From contig CAZVEE010000014.1 of assembly GCA_964625525.1 (NCBI GenBank), forward strand, positions 1 to 53,230: a stretch of 53,230 nucleotides of DNA, in the 5' to 3' direction. Under the pieces are notes generated by a model, which made no database searches, was not told the origin of the DNA, and saw nothing but the letters and a program-made list of their open reading frames with translations. The position numbers and the translations under genes are program-made. Each line of letters opens with the position of its first letter. Position 1 is the stretch's first letter. The DNA is from CAZVEE01 sp964625525 (lineage in GTDB: Bacteria > Pseudomonadota > Alphaproteobacteria > JAJFIK01). Shown here in pieces: positions 9,051 to 18,200 of this stretch.

Positions 9051-9404
9051 ATGATCCGCTATCTCGCGCGCTGGACCCCGCTTTTCGCCCTTCTGCTGTT
9101 GTTCTGCGTGGCACCGCCCGCCCAGGCGGAAGACCGTCTCGATACGCTGCGTCTGGAGGGGGTGGTGATCGAACGCTGGGATGGTTTGTTAGAGGTGGGC
9201 GACGGGGAAACGGCCGATGCCGATCTGCGCGCCTTCGTCGATACGATCAATGCCGGGCGCATGGGTATTTATGAACAGCGCGCCACCGAAAACGGCGTAC
9301 CGGTCGAGGAAATCGGCAAAGTGTATGCGGAACAGATTTTCGAAAGCGCGCCCTCCGGCACCCTCTTCCGTGACGCCGAGGGTATGCTCGTGACCAAGCC
9401 CTGA
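9051..9404 (+). CDS. ydbL: YdbL family periplasmic protein (DUF1318)
   Basis: The product is 117 residues with a signal peptide ending AQA at residues 24-26. The mature domain has the YdbL pattern (LRAFVDTINAGRMGIYEQRA, VPVEEIGKVYAEQIFE). YdbL is a periplasmic accessory of the YdbH-YnbE bridge. It is the last gene of the three-gene operon. The start at 9051 is preceded by AAAGGAGCAGGCC. Confidence 0.88.
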   Translation: MIRYLARWTPLFALLLLFCVAPPAQAEDRLDTLRLEGVVIERWDGLLEVGDGETADADLRAFVDTINAGRMGIYEQRATENGVPVEEIGKVYAEQIFESAPSGTLFRDAEGMLVTKP

Positions 9405-9406
9405 TC

Positions 9407-9443
9407 AAAAAAAGAACCTGCCCTCACCATGGGTAAGGGCAGG
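9407..9443 (-). terminator. Intrinsic terminator of the acidic-protein gene
   Basis: On the minus strand CCTGCCCT (9443-9436) pairs with AGGGCAGG (9424-9417), followed by TTCTTTTTTTT. The U-tract lies on the ydbL side, so it ends transcription coming from the gene at 9470-10663. The hairpin could also slow transcription from ydbL. Confidence 0.85.
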
Positions 9444-9469
9444 TCCGCGCTCAGGCGATCCGTATCGGA

Positions 9470-10663
9470 TCAGGCGAACAGGAACAGGTCGGGATCATAA
9501 GCCCCGCCCGGCACGTCTTTGTCCGTGGCGAACACGATCACGTCCCGCGTGCCTTCTGCCCCGGTCACTTCCAGGCGCACTGTATCCCCCTGGTCGATGG
9601 CATTCACATTGCTGAGAGTATCGGCATTGGCGAGCACCTCCAGCAATTCGTCTGCCGTCAGCTCTTGCCCCACATCGGCGCCGAAAACCGTGGCCAGAGT
9701 GGTACCCGTCGCAATCACCTCACTGCTCTGAGTATTGGCAAAGATGAAACTATCCGTATCGTCGGAGACGTTGACGTCCTCGGCTTCAAGGTCTTGCAGG
9801 GCAAACGCCGCAGACTGACCTTCCACAATCAAGATATCAAAAGCGCCAGTGTCCTTGTTGGTCATTTTGACCGAGAAGCTGTCTTCCGCCAAACCCAGCA
9901 GTTCGACCCGCTCATCGCTCAGGTCGATGGCTGCCGCCAGTAGGTCGGACACCTCTTGGTCAGTATCCAGCGCACCACTGATCAAATCGCTGAAGGGGCC
10001 TTGCTCGTCACCGCCGGTGACGCTGTTGCTTTGCTCAGAGTCGATATCGACCAGGGACAGGGTGTTGGCATCGTCTGACAGGTCCGTATTCGCCGCGATG
10101 GCCTTGATTGCCTTCTCGGTCCCTTCACCTTCCAGCGCCAGCACGTCAATGGCTTCGCCGCTATCAAAGGACAGCGTATAGCTGTCGGGCATAATGCTGA
10201 TCAGCCCCACATTGTCGATGCCGGGCTCGCGCTCTTCGTCGAAAACGGCACCGCCATCGCCGTCGATCATTTCCTTGAGCACTTGCTCCACATCGTCATC
10301 ATCCGCATCACGGTCGAAATTGAGATTCGCCGCGCCAGAGAAGAGTTCACTGCTCGGGCCGAACGTACCGCTCAGATCCAGCATGTTGAGGCTGAACAAA
10401 TAGGGTTCATCCGGCACGTTATAGGACGAGGCTTCTGCCTGATCGTCATTGATGCTCATGATTGGGTCGGGGAACAGGCTAAAACCCTCTGCCACTTCGT
10501 TGGGGCCGAACAGCGGGCGTACAGCAGTCAGCACCGCTTTCAGTGCCCCCTCGATGACTGTTTCCACCGTGTCACGGATCGTGGTTGTCAGATCGTCCGA
10601 AAGGGACTGCCCGACGGACTGGGCGAAAGACGTAAACTTGCTGAAAAACCCTCTGCGAGCCAT
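9470..10663 (-). CDS. Unrecognised acidic protein with three internal repeats
   Basis: The product is 397 residues from the ATG at 10663, which has AAGGAG about ten bases upstream; an ATG at 10681 is possible but lacks a good ribosome site. No known family is recognised. Residues 1-60 are basic then amphipathic (FFSKFTSFAQSVGQSL). The rest is very acidic (for example FDRDADDDDVEQVL). I see three related segments: a helix (VEQVLKEMID, VSDLLAAAIDL, ADELLEVLANA), then a beta pair (DSYTLSFDSGEAIDVLALEG, DSFSVKMTNKDTGAFDILIV, DTVRLEVTGAEGTRDVIVFA). There is no N-terminal signal peptide, and the protein ends YDPDLFLFA, an acidic-then-hydrophobic tail like many type I secretion substrates. Secretion is an inference. 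It is monocistronic with its own terminator. Confidence 0.75.
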   Translation of the reverse strand: MARRGFFSKFTSFAQSVGQSLSDDLTTTIRDTVETVIEGALKAVLTAVRPLFGPNEVAEGFSLFPDPIMSINDDQAEASSYNVPDEPYLFSLNMLDLSGTFGPSSELFSGAANLNFDRDADDDDVEQVLKEMIDGDGGAVFDEEREPGIDNVGLISIMPDSYTLSFDSGEAIDVLALEGEGTEKAIKAIAANTDLSDDANTLSLVDIDSEQSNSVTGGDEQGPFSDLISGALDTDQEVSDLLAAAIDLSDERVELLGLAEDSFSVKMTNKDTGAFDILIVEGQSAAFALQDLEAEDVNVSDDTDSFIFANTQSSEVIATGTTLATVFGADVGQELTADELLEVLANADTLSNVNAIDQGDTVRLEVTGAEGTRDVIVFATDKDVPGGAYDPDLFLFA

Positions 10664-10842
10664 GGCCACCGTCTCCTTCATCCATCTCTATGATTATTGC
10701 GCAGCCGGTGATCACCGGCTGTTGAAATGCGGCGGCACGGTATCGGCGATTGATTGCGAGACTGTTACGGATCTGTGCACCCCGCACTGATGCGGCGCCA
10801 GGCCCGATTGTGAGAGCGGCAGGACCCTGCCATAGAGATCCC

Positions 10843-11544
10843 ATGGAAACACATACAAAGCGAAGAGTGTTGGTGGTGCGCTGGTTCTTCCCCGTGATGG
10901 CTGCGCTGTTGGCGCTCACCGTTTTTGCCGGGTTCGCGCCCAGCTATTATCTGCGTCCCGACAATGCAGCGCCGCTCTCCCCTCTGTTTCGCATTCACGG
11001 GGCGGTGTTCACTGTCTGGTTCTTGGTGTTTGTCACCCAGGCTGGTCTGATCCGGGCGGGGCAGGTGACGGCGCATCGCTGGCTGGGGGCTGCGTCAGTG
11101 TTGCTGGTTCCACTGATTGTGGTGTTCGGCTTAGAGGCCGGGTTTGACGCGCTTGATCGTGGCATGACAGTCCTGGACTATCCGCCAGAGACCTTCTTTT
11201 TCATGTCGTTTACGGACGTTTGGGGCTTTGTGCTGCTGTTCACCGCTGCACTGCTCACCCGGGCGCACACTGACTGGCACAAACGGTTGATGCTGCTCGC
11301 GGCCATCAGTCTTGTCCTGCCGGCCGCGGGGCGCCTGGCCGATCAGCTGGGCATGGGTCCGGCTGGTGTGGGCGTTCAGCTGGGTTTTGTGGGTGCGCTC
11401 TTCTTGTTCGACTGGTTAAGCCAGGCGCGGTTTCACGGGGCAAGTCTGCTCGGTGGTGGTGTGATCGGTCTCAAGCTCCTTGGCATCGTTACAATCGGCG
11501 CGAGCGAGGCGTGGCGGGCGCTGGTGCCCCACCTTCGGTTTTGA
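10843..11544 (+). CDS. Multi-pass membrane protein of unknown function
   Basis: The product is 233 residues with about seven hydrophobic segments (near residues 10-32, 47-68, 77-98, 122-143, 152-170, 183-203, 208-228). Conserved-looking polar spots inside or next to helices include LFRIHGAVFTVWF, VTAHRWLG and DWHKRLMLL; their spaced His residues recall haem- or metal-binding membrane proteins, but I cannot assign a family. The start METHTKRRVL at 10843 is chosen because it places basic residues directly before the first helix. It is divergent from the acidic-protein gene, with about 180 bases between the starts. Confidence 0.7.
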   Translation: METHTKRRVLVVRWFFPVMAALLALTVFAGFAPSYYLRPDNAAPLSPLFRIHGAVFTVWFLVFVTQAGLIRAGQVTAHRWLGAASVLLVPLIVVFGLEAGFDALDRGMTVLDYPPETFFFMSFTDVWGFVLLFTAALLTRAHTDWHKRLMLLAAISLVLPAAGRLADQLGMGPAGVGVQLGFVGALFLFDWLSQARFHGASLLGGGVIGLKLLGIVTIGASEAWRALVPHLRF

Positions 11545-11642
11545 GCGTCTCTTTCGAGAGGGTCGCGATGAGACGGGTCGAGCCGGACACGGACCAATGC
11601 GCGCGGCAGCTTTGAGGCCGTGGCAAATGCGGCTGATCAGAC

Positions 11643-11825
11643 CTACGGACCGGCGCGCTCTGCTGCGTCGAGCAGTGCCAGGGCCCGCTCCAGCCCATCA
11701 ATGCGGCCATTGGTGAAGCCATGGGCGTAGCCATCGGGTAGTTTCGCGCTCGATCGTAGATCCGCGCGCATAGTTTCCAGCTCCCGCATCAAAGCTTTAC
11801 GCAGATGGGCTGCCAAATCGCTCAT
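11643..11825 (-). CDS. Small hypothetical protein, 60 residues
   Basis: The start at 11825 (MSDLAAHLRKAL) has AAGGACACC upstream. The protein is short, mostly helical and charged (ELETMRADLRSSA, GRIDGLERALALLDAAERA), with a small central FTNGRIDG element. No family is recognised. The frame is open upstream to 11906, but that part is the RIME-like repeat and is not counted as coding. It lies downstream of the TonB-dependent receptor on the same strand, about 90 bases away. Confidence 0.55.
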   Translation of the reverse strand: MSDLAAHLRKALMRELETMRADLRSSAKLPDGYAHGFTNGRIDGLERALALLDAAERAGP

Positions 11826-11839
11826 GGGGTGTCCTTTTG

Positions 11840-11925
11840 CGCAAGATGAAAGAGAGCGCGCTTTCCGGAACAGTGTGGGCGGTTCTCCGCCCGGAAAGCG
11901 TGCCAAACCAACGACTTAGAACCGT
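11840..11925. repeat. RIME-like intergenic repeat, copy A
   Basis: This 86-bp stretch is colinear with 53141-53224. Shared blocks include TCCGCCCGGAAAGCG and AAACCAA, with inner inverted pairs (CGCTTTCC with GGAAAGCG; GGCGG with CCGCC). The layout resembles the rhizobial RIME-type palindromic intergenic elements. Its end overlaps the stop codon of the TonB-dependent receptor at 11916-11918. Confidence 0.7.
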
Positions 11926-14147
11926 GCCAGGGCTTCAATGCCCCACACGGGTGGTTCATTCACGAAGGCTGAGAAATTGTTGAAGTCGATGGCGCCTTCC
12001 GTAGACACATCATTGGTGATGTTGCGGCCGAAAGCGGCCAGTTCATAGCGCCCGTGATCATGCGCATAACCGACCCGAACACCGCCTTCCAACAGGTGCG
12101 TGTCGCGAAACTCGGTACTCTCATAAAGAAAGAAATTGACCCGGCTACGATAGGCCCAGTCCGTGAACACAAACACCTCACCCATCCCGTCGAGAACCGG
12201 CACGCCATAACGCATTGTGGCATTGGCGATGAAACGTGGGGCCTGGGGCAGGGCATTGCCGTCAATGAACGCCAGGCCCGTCACCGGGTCTTGGCGATTG
12301 AGAACCGTACACGGAGCAGCGCAGACCGCCACTTGCAAATCCCGATCACGGATCTCGGTTTCATTCAGGCTCATACCAGCGGTCAGAGTAAGGTGCTCTG
12401 TGGGCGTAAAAGCCGTTTCCAATTCAAAGCCATAGCCAATCACCTGATCTGCGTTCAGCAATTGGTTGAAATTGCCCGCCCCGCCAACGGCCGTCAGCTG
12501 CTGATTGTCCGTTTCATAGTAGAACCCAGACAAGGCAATCCGCCCCCGGCCTTTCAGGATCTGGGCCTTCACACCGGCTTCATAGGACACAATGGTTTCG
12601 GTGTCGGCCACGGTGACCACATCGCCGAACAGAATGCGTCCTTGCGCATTGGGCGCGCGATAGGAGCGGGCCACCCGCGCATAGGCATCCGCCCACTGCG
12701 TCACCGCGACACGAAGGCTCGCATCGCCGGAAACGACCGTATCGTCCAGGTCCTGCGTGAGCGGATCAAGGGCGCCGGCCCCGATGGGAGACACCAGGCG
12801 CCGGGCCTCGAAATCAAGCAGGTCACCGGAGACCCGCACGCCGCCGCTCAGCGTGACCCGCTCGACCGGCTGCCAGCTCGCCGAGCCGAATACGGCCCAG
12901 GCCAAAGTGTCTTGGTTTTGCAGCGCGCGTCCGTTCTCGACGCTGCCGGCCAGCGTATCGAAGCTCAGATTCTCGATCTCCAAATGCTCATGATAGACGA
13001 ACACCCCCAGAAGCGCGTGGAGCGACGGGTCTGGATCATAAGCCAACCGAACCTCTTGGGTTAATTGGCGATGATCGGTGATGTTGTCTGCCGTCTCCGC
13101 CGGAAATGGAATGAGTCCAGGACCTGAGGGCGGGGCGAAAGCCGCGCCAAAGCCTCCATCCACATCGCCCTGCGCCGTGATGCCCACGGTCTCATAACCG
13201 GTGATTGAGGTAAGCTGCCAAGGGCCGGTCGTGTACTCCAGGGTCAGGCTGGTCCCGAAGCTGAAGACCTCAAGCACCTGATTGGCGTCCTGAGCTGTTT
13301 CGTCACGGCGAAAATCATCAATAAGGTTGTCCGTCCCCGGCTCAATCACATTCGCACGAAAAGTGCGCGATCCCCCGTCCAGACGCCGGCCGCGAATGGC
13401 CACCAGGGCTGTGAAATCATCCGAGGGCGCATAGAGCAGTTGCGCCCGTCCGGCGAATTCGCTGAATTCCTCAAACCCGTCTTCACCGCCGGCGAATGTG
13501 TTATCGACAAAATCGTCCCGATCCTGAAAAAGGACTGATAACCGGCCCGTTAAAGCGTCTCCGGCCAGGGGGCCGCTGATCGCGGCTTCCGCGTCCACCG
13601 TGTTGAAACGGCCATAGGAGACGCGTGCATAGCCTTCCGGCGTGGTGGTGGGGCGGGCGGATTCAAATTTGATCGTGCCGGCCGGCGTGTTGCGGCCAAA
13701 CAGTGTGCCCTGGGGCCCGCGCAGGATTTCGATACGGTCCAGATCGAAAACCGGAAAGCCCTTCAGGATCGGATTTTCCAGCACCACGCCGTCATAGACC
13801 AGCGACACGGGCTGGGAGGCGTTCAGGTCGAAATCCGTGTTACCCAGCCCGCGAATATAGAAGCGCGGAAAGGTGCGGCCCGACGAGGATTCCGCGTAAA
13901 GACTGGGGCTGCGCGCGGACAGGAACAGGATATCCTCGCCCCCCGCGCTGATCCCATCCAAGGTCTCGCCTTGCAGCACGCCAACCGAAAGCGGCACGTC
14001 TTGGAGATCCTGGCTGCGTTTCTGGGCCGTCACGAGGATGGTTTCACCCGCGTTTTGGGCCGCGGCGGTGGGCACCAGGGTCAGGGCGCCAGCCGTCATC
14101 GTCAGAACGGTGGTCCACATCTCGATCGTCCGGCTCCGGCGTGTCAT
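11916..14147 (-). CDS. TonB-dependent receptor
   Basis: The product is 743 residues and intact. A signal peptide (TVLTMTAGALTLVPTAAAQ) is followed by a TonB box-like ETILVTAQKR at about residues 35-44. The plug shows SLYAESSSGRTFPRFYIRG, then DRIEILRGPQGTLFGRNTPA, the classic plug signature. The barrel ends IEALARF with a terminal Phe. The type resembles the large set of receptors that sphingomonads and related alphaproteobacteria use for vitamins, plant or polyphenolic compounds and siderophores; the ligand is not readable. Cys residues appear only in VAVCAAPCTV, an outer loop with one possible disulphide. The gene stands alone between the COQ7 fusion and a small gene. Confidence 0.9.
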   Translation of the reverse strand: MTRRSRTIEMWTTVLTMTAGALTLVPTAAAQNAGETILVTAQKRSQDLQDVPLSVGVLQGETLDGISAGGEDILFLSARSPSLYAESSSGRTFPRFYIRGLGNTDFDLNASQPVSLVYDGVVLENPILKGFPVFDLDRIEILRGPQGTLFGRNTPAGTIKFESARPTTTPEGYARVSYGRFNTVDAEAAISGPLAGDALTGRLSVLFQDRDDFVDNTFAGGEDGFEEFSEFAGRAQLLYAPSDDFTALVAIRGRRLDGGSRTFRANVIEPGTDNLIDDFRRDETAQDANQVLEVFSFGTSLTLEYTTGPWQLTSITGYETVGITAQGDVDGGFGAAFAPPSGPGLIPFPAETADNITDHRQLTQEVRLAYDPDPSLHALLGVFVYHEHLEIENLSFDTLAGSVENGRALQNQDTLAWAVFGSASWQPVERVTLSGGVRVSGDLLDFEARRLVSPIGAGALDPLTQDLDDTVVSGDASLRVAVTQWADAYARVARSYRAPNAQGRILFGDVVTVADTETIVSYEAGVKAQILKGRGRIALSGFYYETDNQQLTAVGGAGNFNQLLNADQVIGYGFELETAFTPTEHLTLTAGMSLNETEIRDRDLQVAVCAAPCTVLNRQDPVTGLAFIDGNALPQAPRFIANATMRYGVPVLDGMGEVFVFTDWAYRSRVNFFLYESTEFRDTHLLEGGVRVGYAHDHGRYELAAFGRNITNDVSTEGAIDFNNFSAFVNEPPVWGIEALARF

Positions 14148-14259
14148 GCGTCAGTTCCCAATGCTCGTGCGTCAGATGAGCGCGTGATCCGCGCGGCGGG
14201 ATCCTACCGGTGGCACTGGTCACGGCAAAGTCAAAGGAGAGTGATCACACCCTGATGGG

Positions 14260-15174
14260 TTACAGGCGCCGCGACACGGCGACGGCCACGGCCGAGCCGC
14301 CGGCGATGATCCGCTGCCACAGGCGTACCGCCCAGCCCGAGGCGGGCGCCTGGGCTCGCGCCTCGTCCCGGTGGTGCACTTCGTCCGCCTGACAGGCCTC
14401 CAGGATGGTGCGGATGTGCGCATGCTCGCCGCTGGCCGCAAGTGTCTCGATTTGCTCTTGGTAATGACGGTCGACGAAAGTCTCCACCGTGTCGATGGTG
14501 GCATAGACCGCACCCGGCCCGAATAGGGCAGGCAGGGCTCCGATCAACCACCCCGCCACGCGCCAGGCCCCTAACAGCCAGCTACGATCACCCTCGGGCA
14601 GGATGTTTTCCAGGCGGTGCAGGTGATCGGTTTCCGTCGCTTGGTGGCGTTCCGCGAAGGCGCGCAAGTCCGGGTCGCGTGTTACGGCCAGAATGCCTTT
14701 GTAAATCCAAACCGCACCCGTTTCCCCCGCATGATCCGTTCGCAGATCGCTCAGAAGGGCTCGCGGTAAGGGCGGGGTGGCGCAGGCCGGTGGCGGCGCG
14801 CCGGCCAGCCGTTGCATGGCCGGCCGAACCACGAGAAACGCTCGGTAAACCCGTTCCGTCAGCCACAGCATGGGCGGCCAGCCGACCACATGACCCAGCC
14901 ACGCCCAACCGGGCAAGGCTCGCCACAGGACTGCAAAGGCATCCGCCCCATCGCGCAAGACCCCTTCTTGATCGCGGACATGGAAGCGGCCCAGTGCCGC
15001 CTCCCGCGTCAGATCCGGTGGCAGCACGCCCGGTTTGTCCTCGGAGATATCGAGCCAGTGAATGGCTTCGGCGCCGCGCCGCGTGCGGTAAAACCCGATC
15101 TCCCGCACACACAACGGACAGGCTCCGTCATAATACACGGTGACGGGCGAGGGGGCTGGCTCGGACACAGGCAT
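14260..15174 (-). CDS. DCC-type thiol oxidoreductase fused to COQ7 hydroxylase
   Basis: The product is 304 residues with two domains. Residues 10-115 are a DUF393/DCC domain: YYDGACPLCVREIGFY with the CPLC redox motif at 19-22, then IHWLDIS. Residues about 135-304 are a COQ7 demethoxyubiquinone hydroxylase domain with the di-iron ligands in order: HAGETGA, ATETDHLH, DTVETFVDRHY and ADEVHHRDEA. COQ7 carries out the last ring hydroxylation of ubiquinone synthesis at the inner membrane. The DCC part is a thioredoxin-like predicted oxidoreductase. The two are continuous with no stop or frameshift and share one start. COQ7 is normally a stand-alone protein of about 170-220 residues. A role of the DCC part in reducing the di-iron site is only a guess. 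Confidence 0.85.
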   Translation of the reverse strand: MPVSEPAPSPVTVYYDGACPLCVREIGFYRTRRGAEAIHWLDISEDKPGVLPPDLTREAALGRFHVRDQEGVLRDGADAFAVLWRALPGWAWLGHVVGWPPMLWLTERVYRAFLVVRPAMQRLAGAPPPACATPPLPRALLSDLRTDHAGETGAVWIYKGILAVTRDPDLRAFAERHQATETDHLHRLENILPEGDRSWLLGAWRVAGWLIGALPALFGPGAVYATIDTVETFVDRHYQEQIETLAASGEHAHIRTILEACQADEVHHRDEARAQAPASGWAVRLWQRIIAGGSAVAVAVSRRL

Positions 15175-15279
15175 GACTCCAGAGGCGGCTTACAGGATCA
15201 CGTCTGACCATGCAGCCGCCGCCCTAGATCTGCCCAGAGGACGAAACGTCTCAAACCCCCGCCCCGACGGGTCGGCCCT

Positions 15280-18200
15280 TTAGAGGTCCGGCTCATCAAC
15301 GCTTGCCGACATGAGCGCAAGGAAGTCCTCGACCGCGCTCATCCGTGCCGCATATCCTTCGCCGCTGTCCTGGATATAGTGTCGCAGATTGTGTCCAAAG
15401 TCGGCGCCCTGTGCGAGCCATGCGGTGAGCGGCGCCTCCTCGGCCGCCACAACCGGGTCTGTGGGGCCCTCCAGCAAGGCCGATCCCGACAGGCCGGCTT
15501 CATAAAGCGCCGTGATGATGGCCGCGTCCGGCTGGCTGGCCAGCACGGCCACTTCATCGATCTGACCATCGAAGAACTGGGTCAAAGGTTGGGCCGAGAG
15601 CGTGCCAGAACTGCGTTCGGTGGCCCCAATGGCGATGGGCTCGAAATTGCCTGCCCCGCCAGACGTGTCGCCCAACCCACCCGTATAAGCCGAGGTCGCC
15701 GTTTCCGCCCCGCCATTGACGGATAGGCTCAAACCATCATTCCCCCAGCTGACGACCGCATGGGTCCAGGTGTTGGCCTGAACATCATCGATGACCAGGA
15801 CCTGATCCAAGGCGGAGTCGGCATTTTGCAGGCGCAGCCACAAGACGCCGCCATTGAGCAAGCGCAGGTCCAGATGCCCACCCGTGCCATTGAAGCTGGC
15901 GTCTTTCGAAAACAGGCCCTGGTCGCCAGCCAGATTATCGGCATAGAACCACAGGCTCACGCCGCCGCCATCCAGCAGCAAGCGATCATCATGCGGAATA
16001 ATGGCTGCGTCGTCGCTGCCGTCAAAGCGCAAACCAGCGCCCACAAACCCATCTGCTGTCTGCATGGCTCCGCCCTGCAAGCCGCCGTCAAGGTCGTTTA
16101 GGGTCTCGTCGCGCAAAAATCTGCCATCGGCTTCACCGCCTGGCCAATAGGCCGCGAGATCGAAAACGGGCGCTTCCGCAAGTCCCTCCACCGTTACTGT
16201 CGCTTGAGCGCGGGCTGTGGCGCCTGCATTGTCGACAATGGTGTAGTCGAACCGGTCCTCGACCATCATGTCGGCGCCGAGGTCCTCGAAGGCGCCATTC
16301 GGGTCATAGGTCAGGGTCCCGTCGGCGGAGAGGGTCACCAGCGCGCCAGAGGTGAGCAGAATGCTGTCGCCGGGTTTCAGGGCTGCCTCATTCACAGTGG
16401 CGATGCTGATTGTGCCATCCACGTCACTGTCATTGGCCAGAACGGGAATGGCCACGGGGGTCTTTTCATCCGCCTGCGCCGTATCATTCTGCGCTATCGG
16501 CGCGTCGTTGCGCCCGGTAATCGCCACTGTCACGCTCGCATCCGCTTGTGCCCCGCCGGAGTCAATCAAACTGTAGGTAAAGCGGTCTTCCGCCTCTTCA
16601 CCTTCGCCAAGCGCTGCAAACGCGCGCGCGGGATCATAGGTCACCAGCCCGCCACTGCCCACGGTCACGAATGCTCCCGACGGCAGACGGATCGGTGCGC
16701 CCCCTTCAGCGCCGGACCCATTGACCAAGGTGGGCGCCAGGAAGATATCATCCGAATCCTGGTCATTGGTCAGCACATTGACCATGACCGCGGTGTCTTC
16801 GTCCGTTGCCACGACATCGTCATTGGCGACGGGTGCGTCGTTCACGCCGGTGACCGTTACATCCACGCTGGCGGTGGCCGTGCCACCCTGACCATCCTCG
16901 ACCGTGTAGATAAAGCTGTCCACTGCACTATCACCGTCGGTCAGTGCCTGCGCGCTGTCCGCGACCTCGTAGTGCACCGTGCCTTCAGCCGTGAGAGACA
17001 CCACAGCACCGGAGGCAAGCACGATGCCGGCGCCTTCGGCGCTAACCACAATGTCATTGAGGCGGGTGACGCGCAGGGCATCGCCGTTTTCGTCCGTATC
17101 GTTCTCAAGAACGTCAATCACCACGTTGTCGTCTTCGGTGGTCACTGCTGTGTCATCGACGGCCTCGGGCAATCGGTTGCGCGCCCCGATCACTTCAATG
17201 CCGTCCAGACCGAATTGATAGAGCAGCTCCACATCTTCCGTTGACAGCCCATCCGTGTAAAAGCCCACCTCATCCAAAGTGCCATCGAAAAACTGCGTGA
17301 GCGGATCAAGGGTGCCCTCGGTTGAGGTGATCTGGCCTGCGCCGAAGGTGAAGTCGTTCCCATTGCCCGTCAGGCCGCCCTGCACACCTGTGTCTTCTGC
17401 GGCCAACGCTCCGTTGAGAAAGAGTTGAAAGCCTGTCTCATCGCCCCAGTTCACCACCACATGATGCCAGTCTCCGGCTGCTGCCGCCTCGCTTTGCAGG
17501 GTGGCAGTGCTGTCGGTGGTTTGCAGGCGTGCCTGAACGCGAGCATCACCGAGTGAGGTCACGGTAAAATGGCCGCCATTGCCAAACCCGAAAGCATCTC
17601 GTGAAATCAGAGCTTGGTCCGTGCCCCCCCGATCGGTTTGGAACCAGAAGCTCACCGCCCCGTCCGCCAGATCAAAATCATCCGTCGCCGGAAGCAGCGC
17701 ATAGTCATTGATGCCATCAAACGCCACACCGGCGCCGGCGATCCCCTCGGGTGTCAGCGCTGCGCCGTTTTCCAGGCGCCCGTCATTGCGATTGCCACTG
17801 TCATCGAGAAGGATCGGCTCGGGCGTATTGGTGAACGGATATGCGGCGACGGCCTCAAAGGGCAGGGCCCCTTCGCCAGACACGGTGATGGTGATGGTCC
17901 CCGTCGCGGTCTGACCACCCGCGTCTGCCACGGTATATGTGAAGGTCTCATCAACCCGTTGTCGAGCGAACAGTCCGTCAAAGGCGTTGTTGGGGTCATA
18001 GGTCAGCGTACCATCCGCCATCAGACGAACCATGGCGCCAGATGACAGGGTAATTGGTTTGCCCGCCGTCGCATCCAGCCCATTGACCTGCAGGAGGCTC
18101 AACGCATCTCCTTCCGGGTCTGCATCATTGGCCAGCGGATCAAAGCGAATCAGGGTGCTTTCAGTCGTGGCCGCGCGATCCGGCCCAAGGACAGGGGCCG

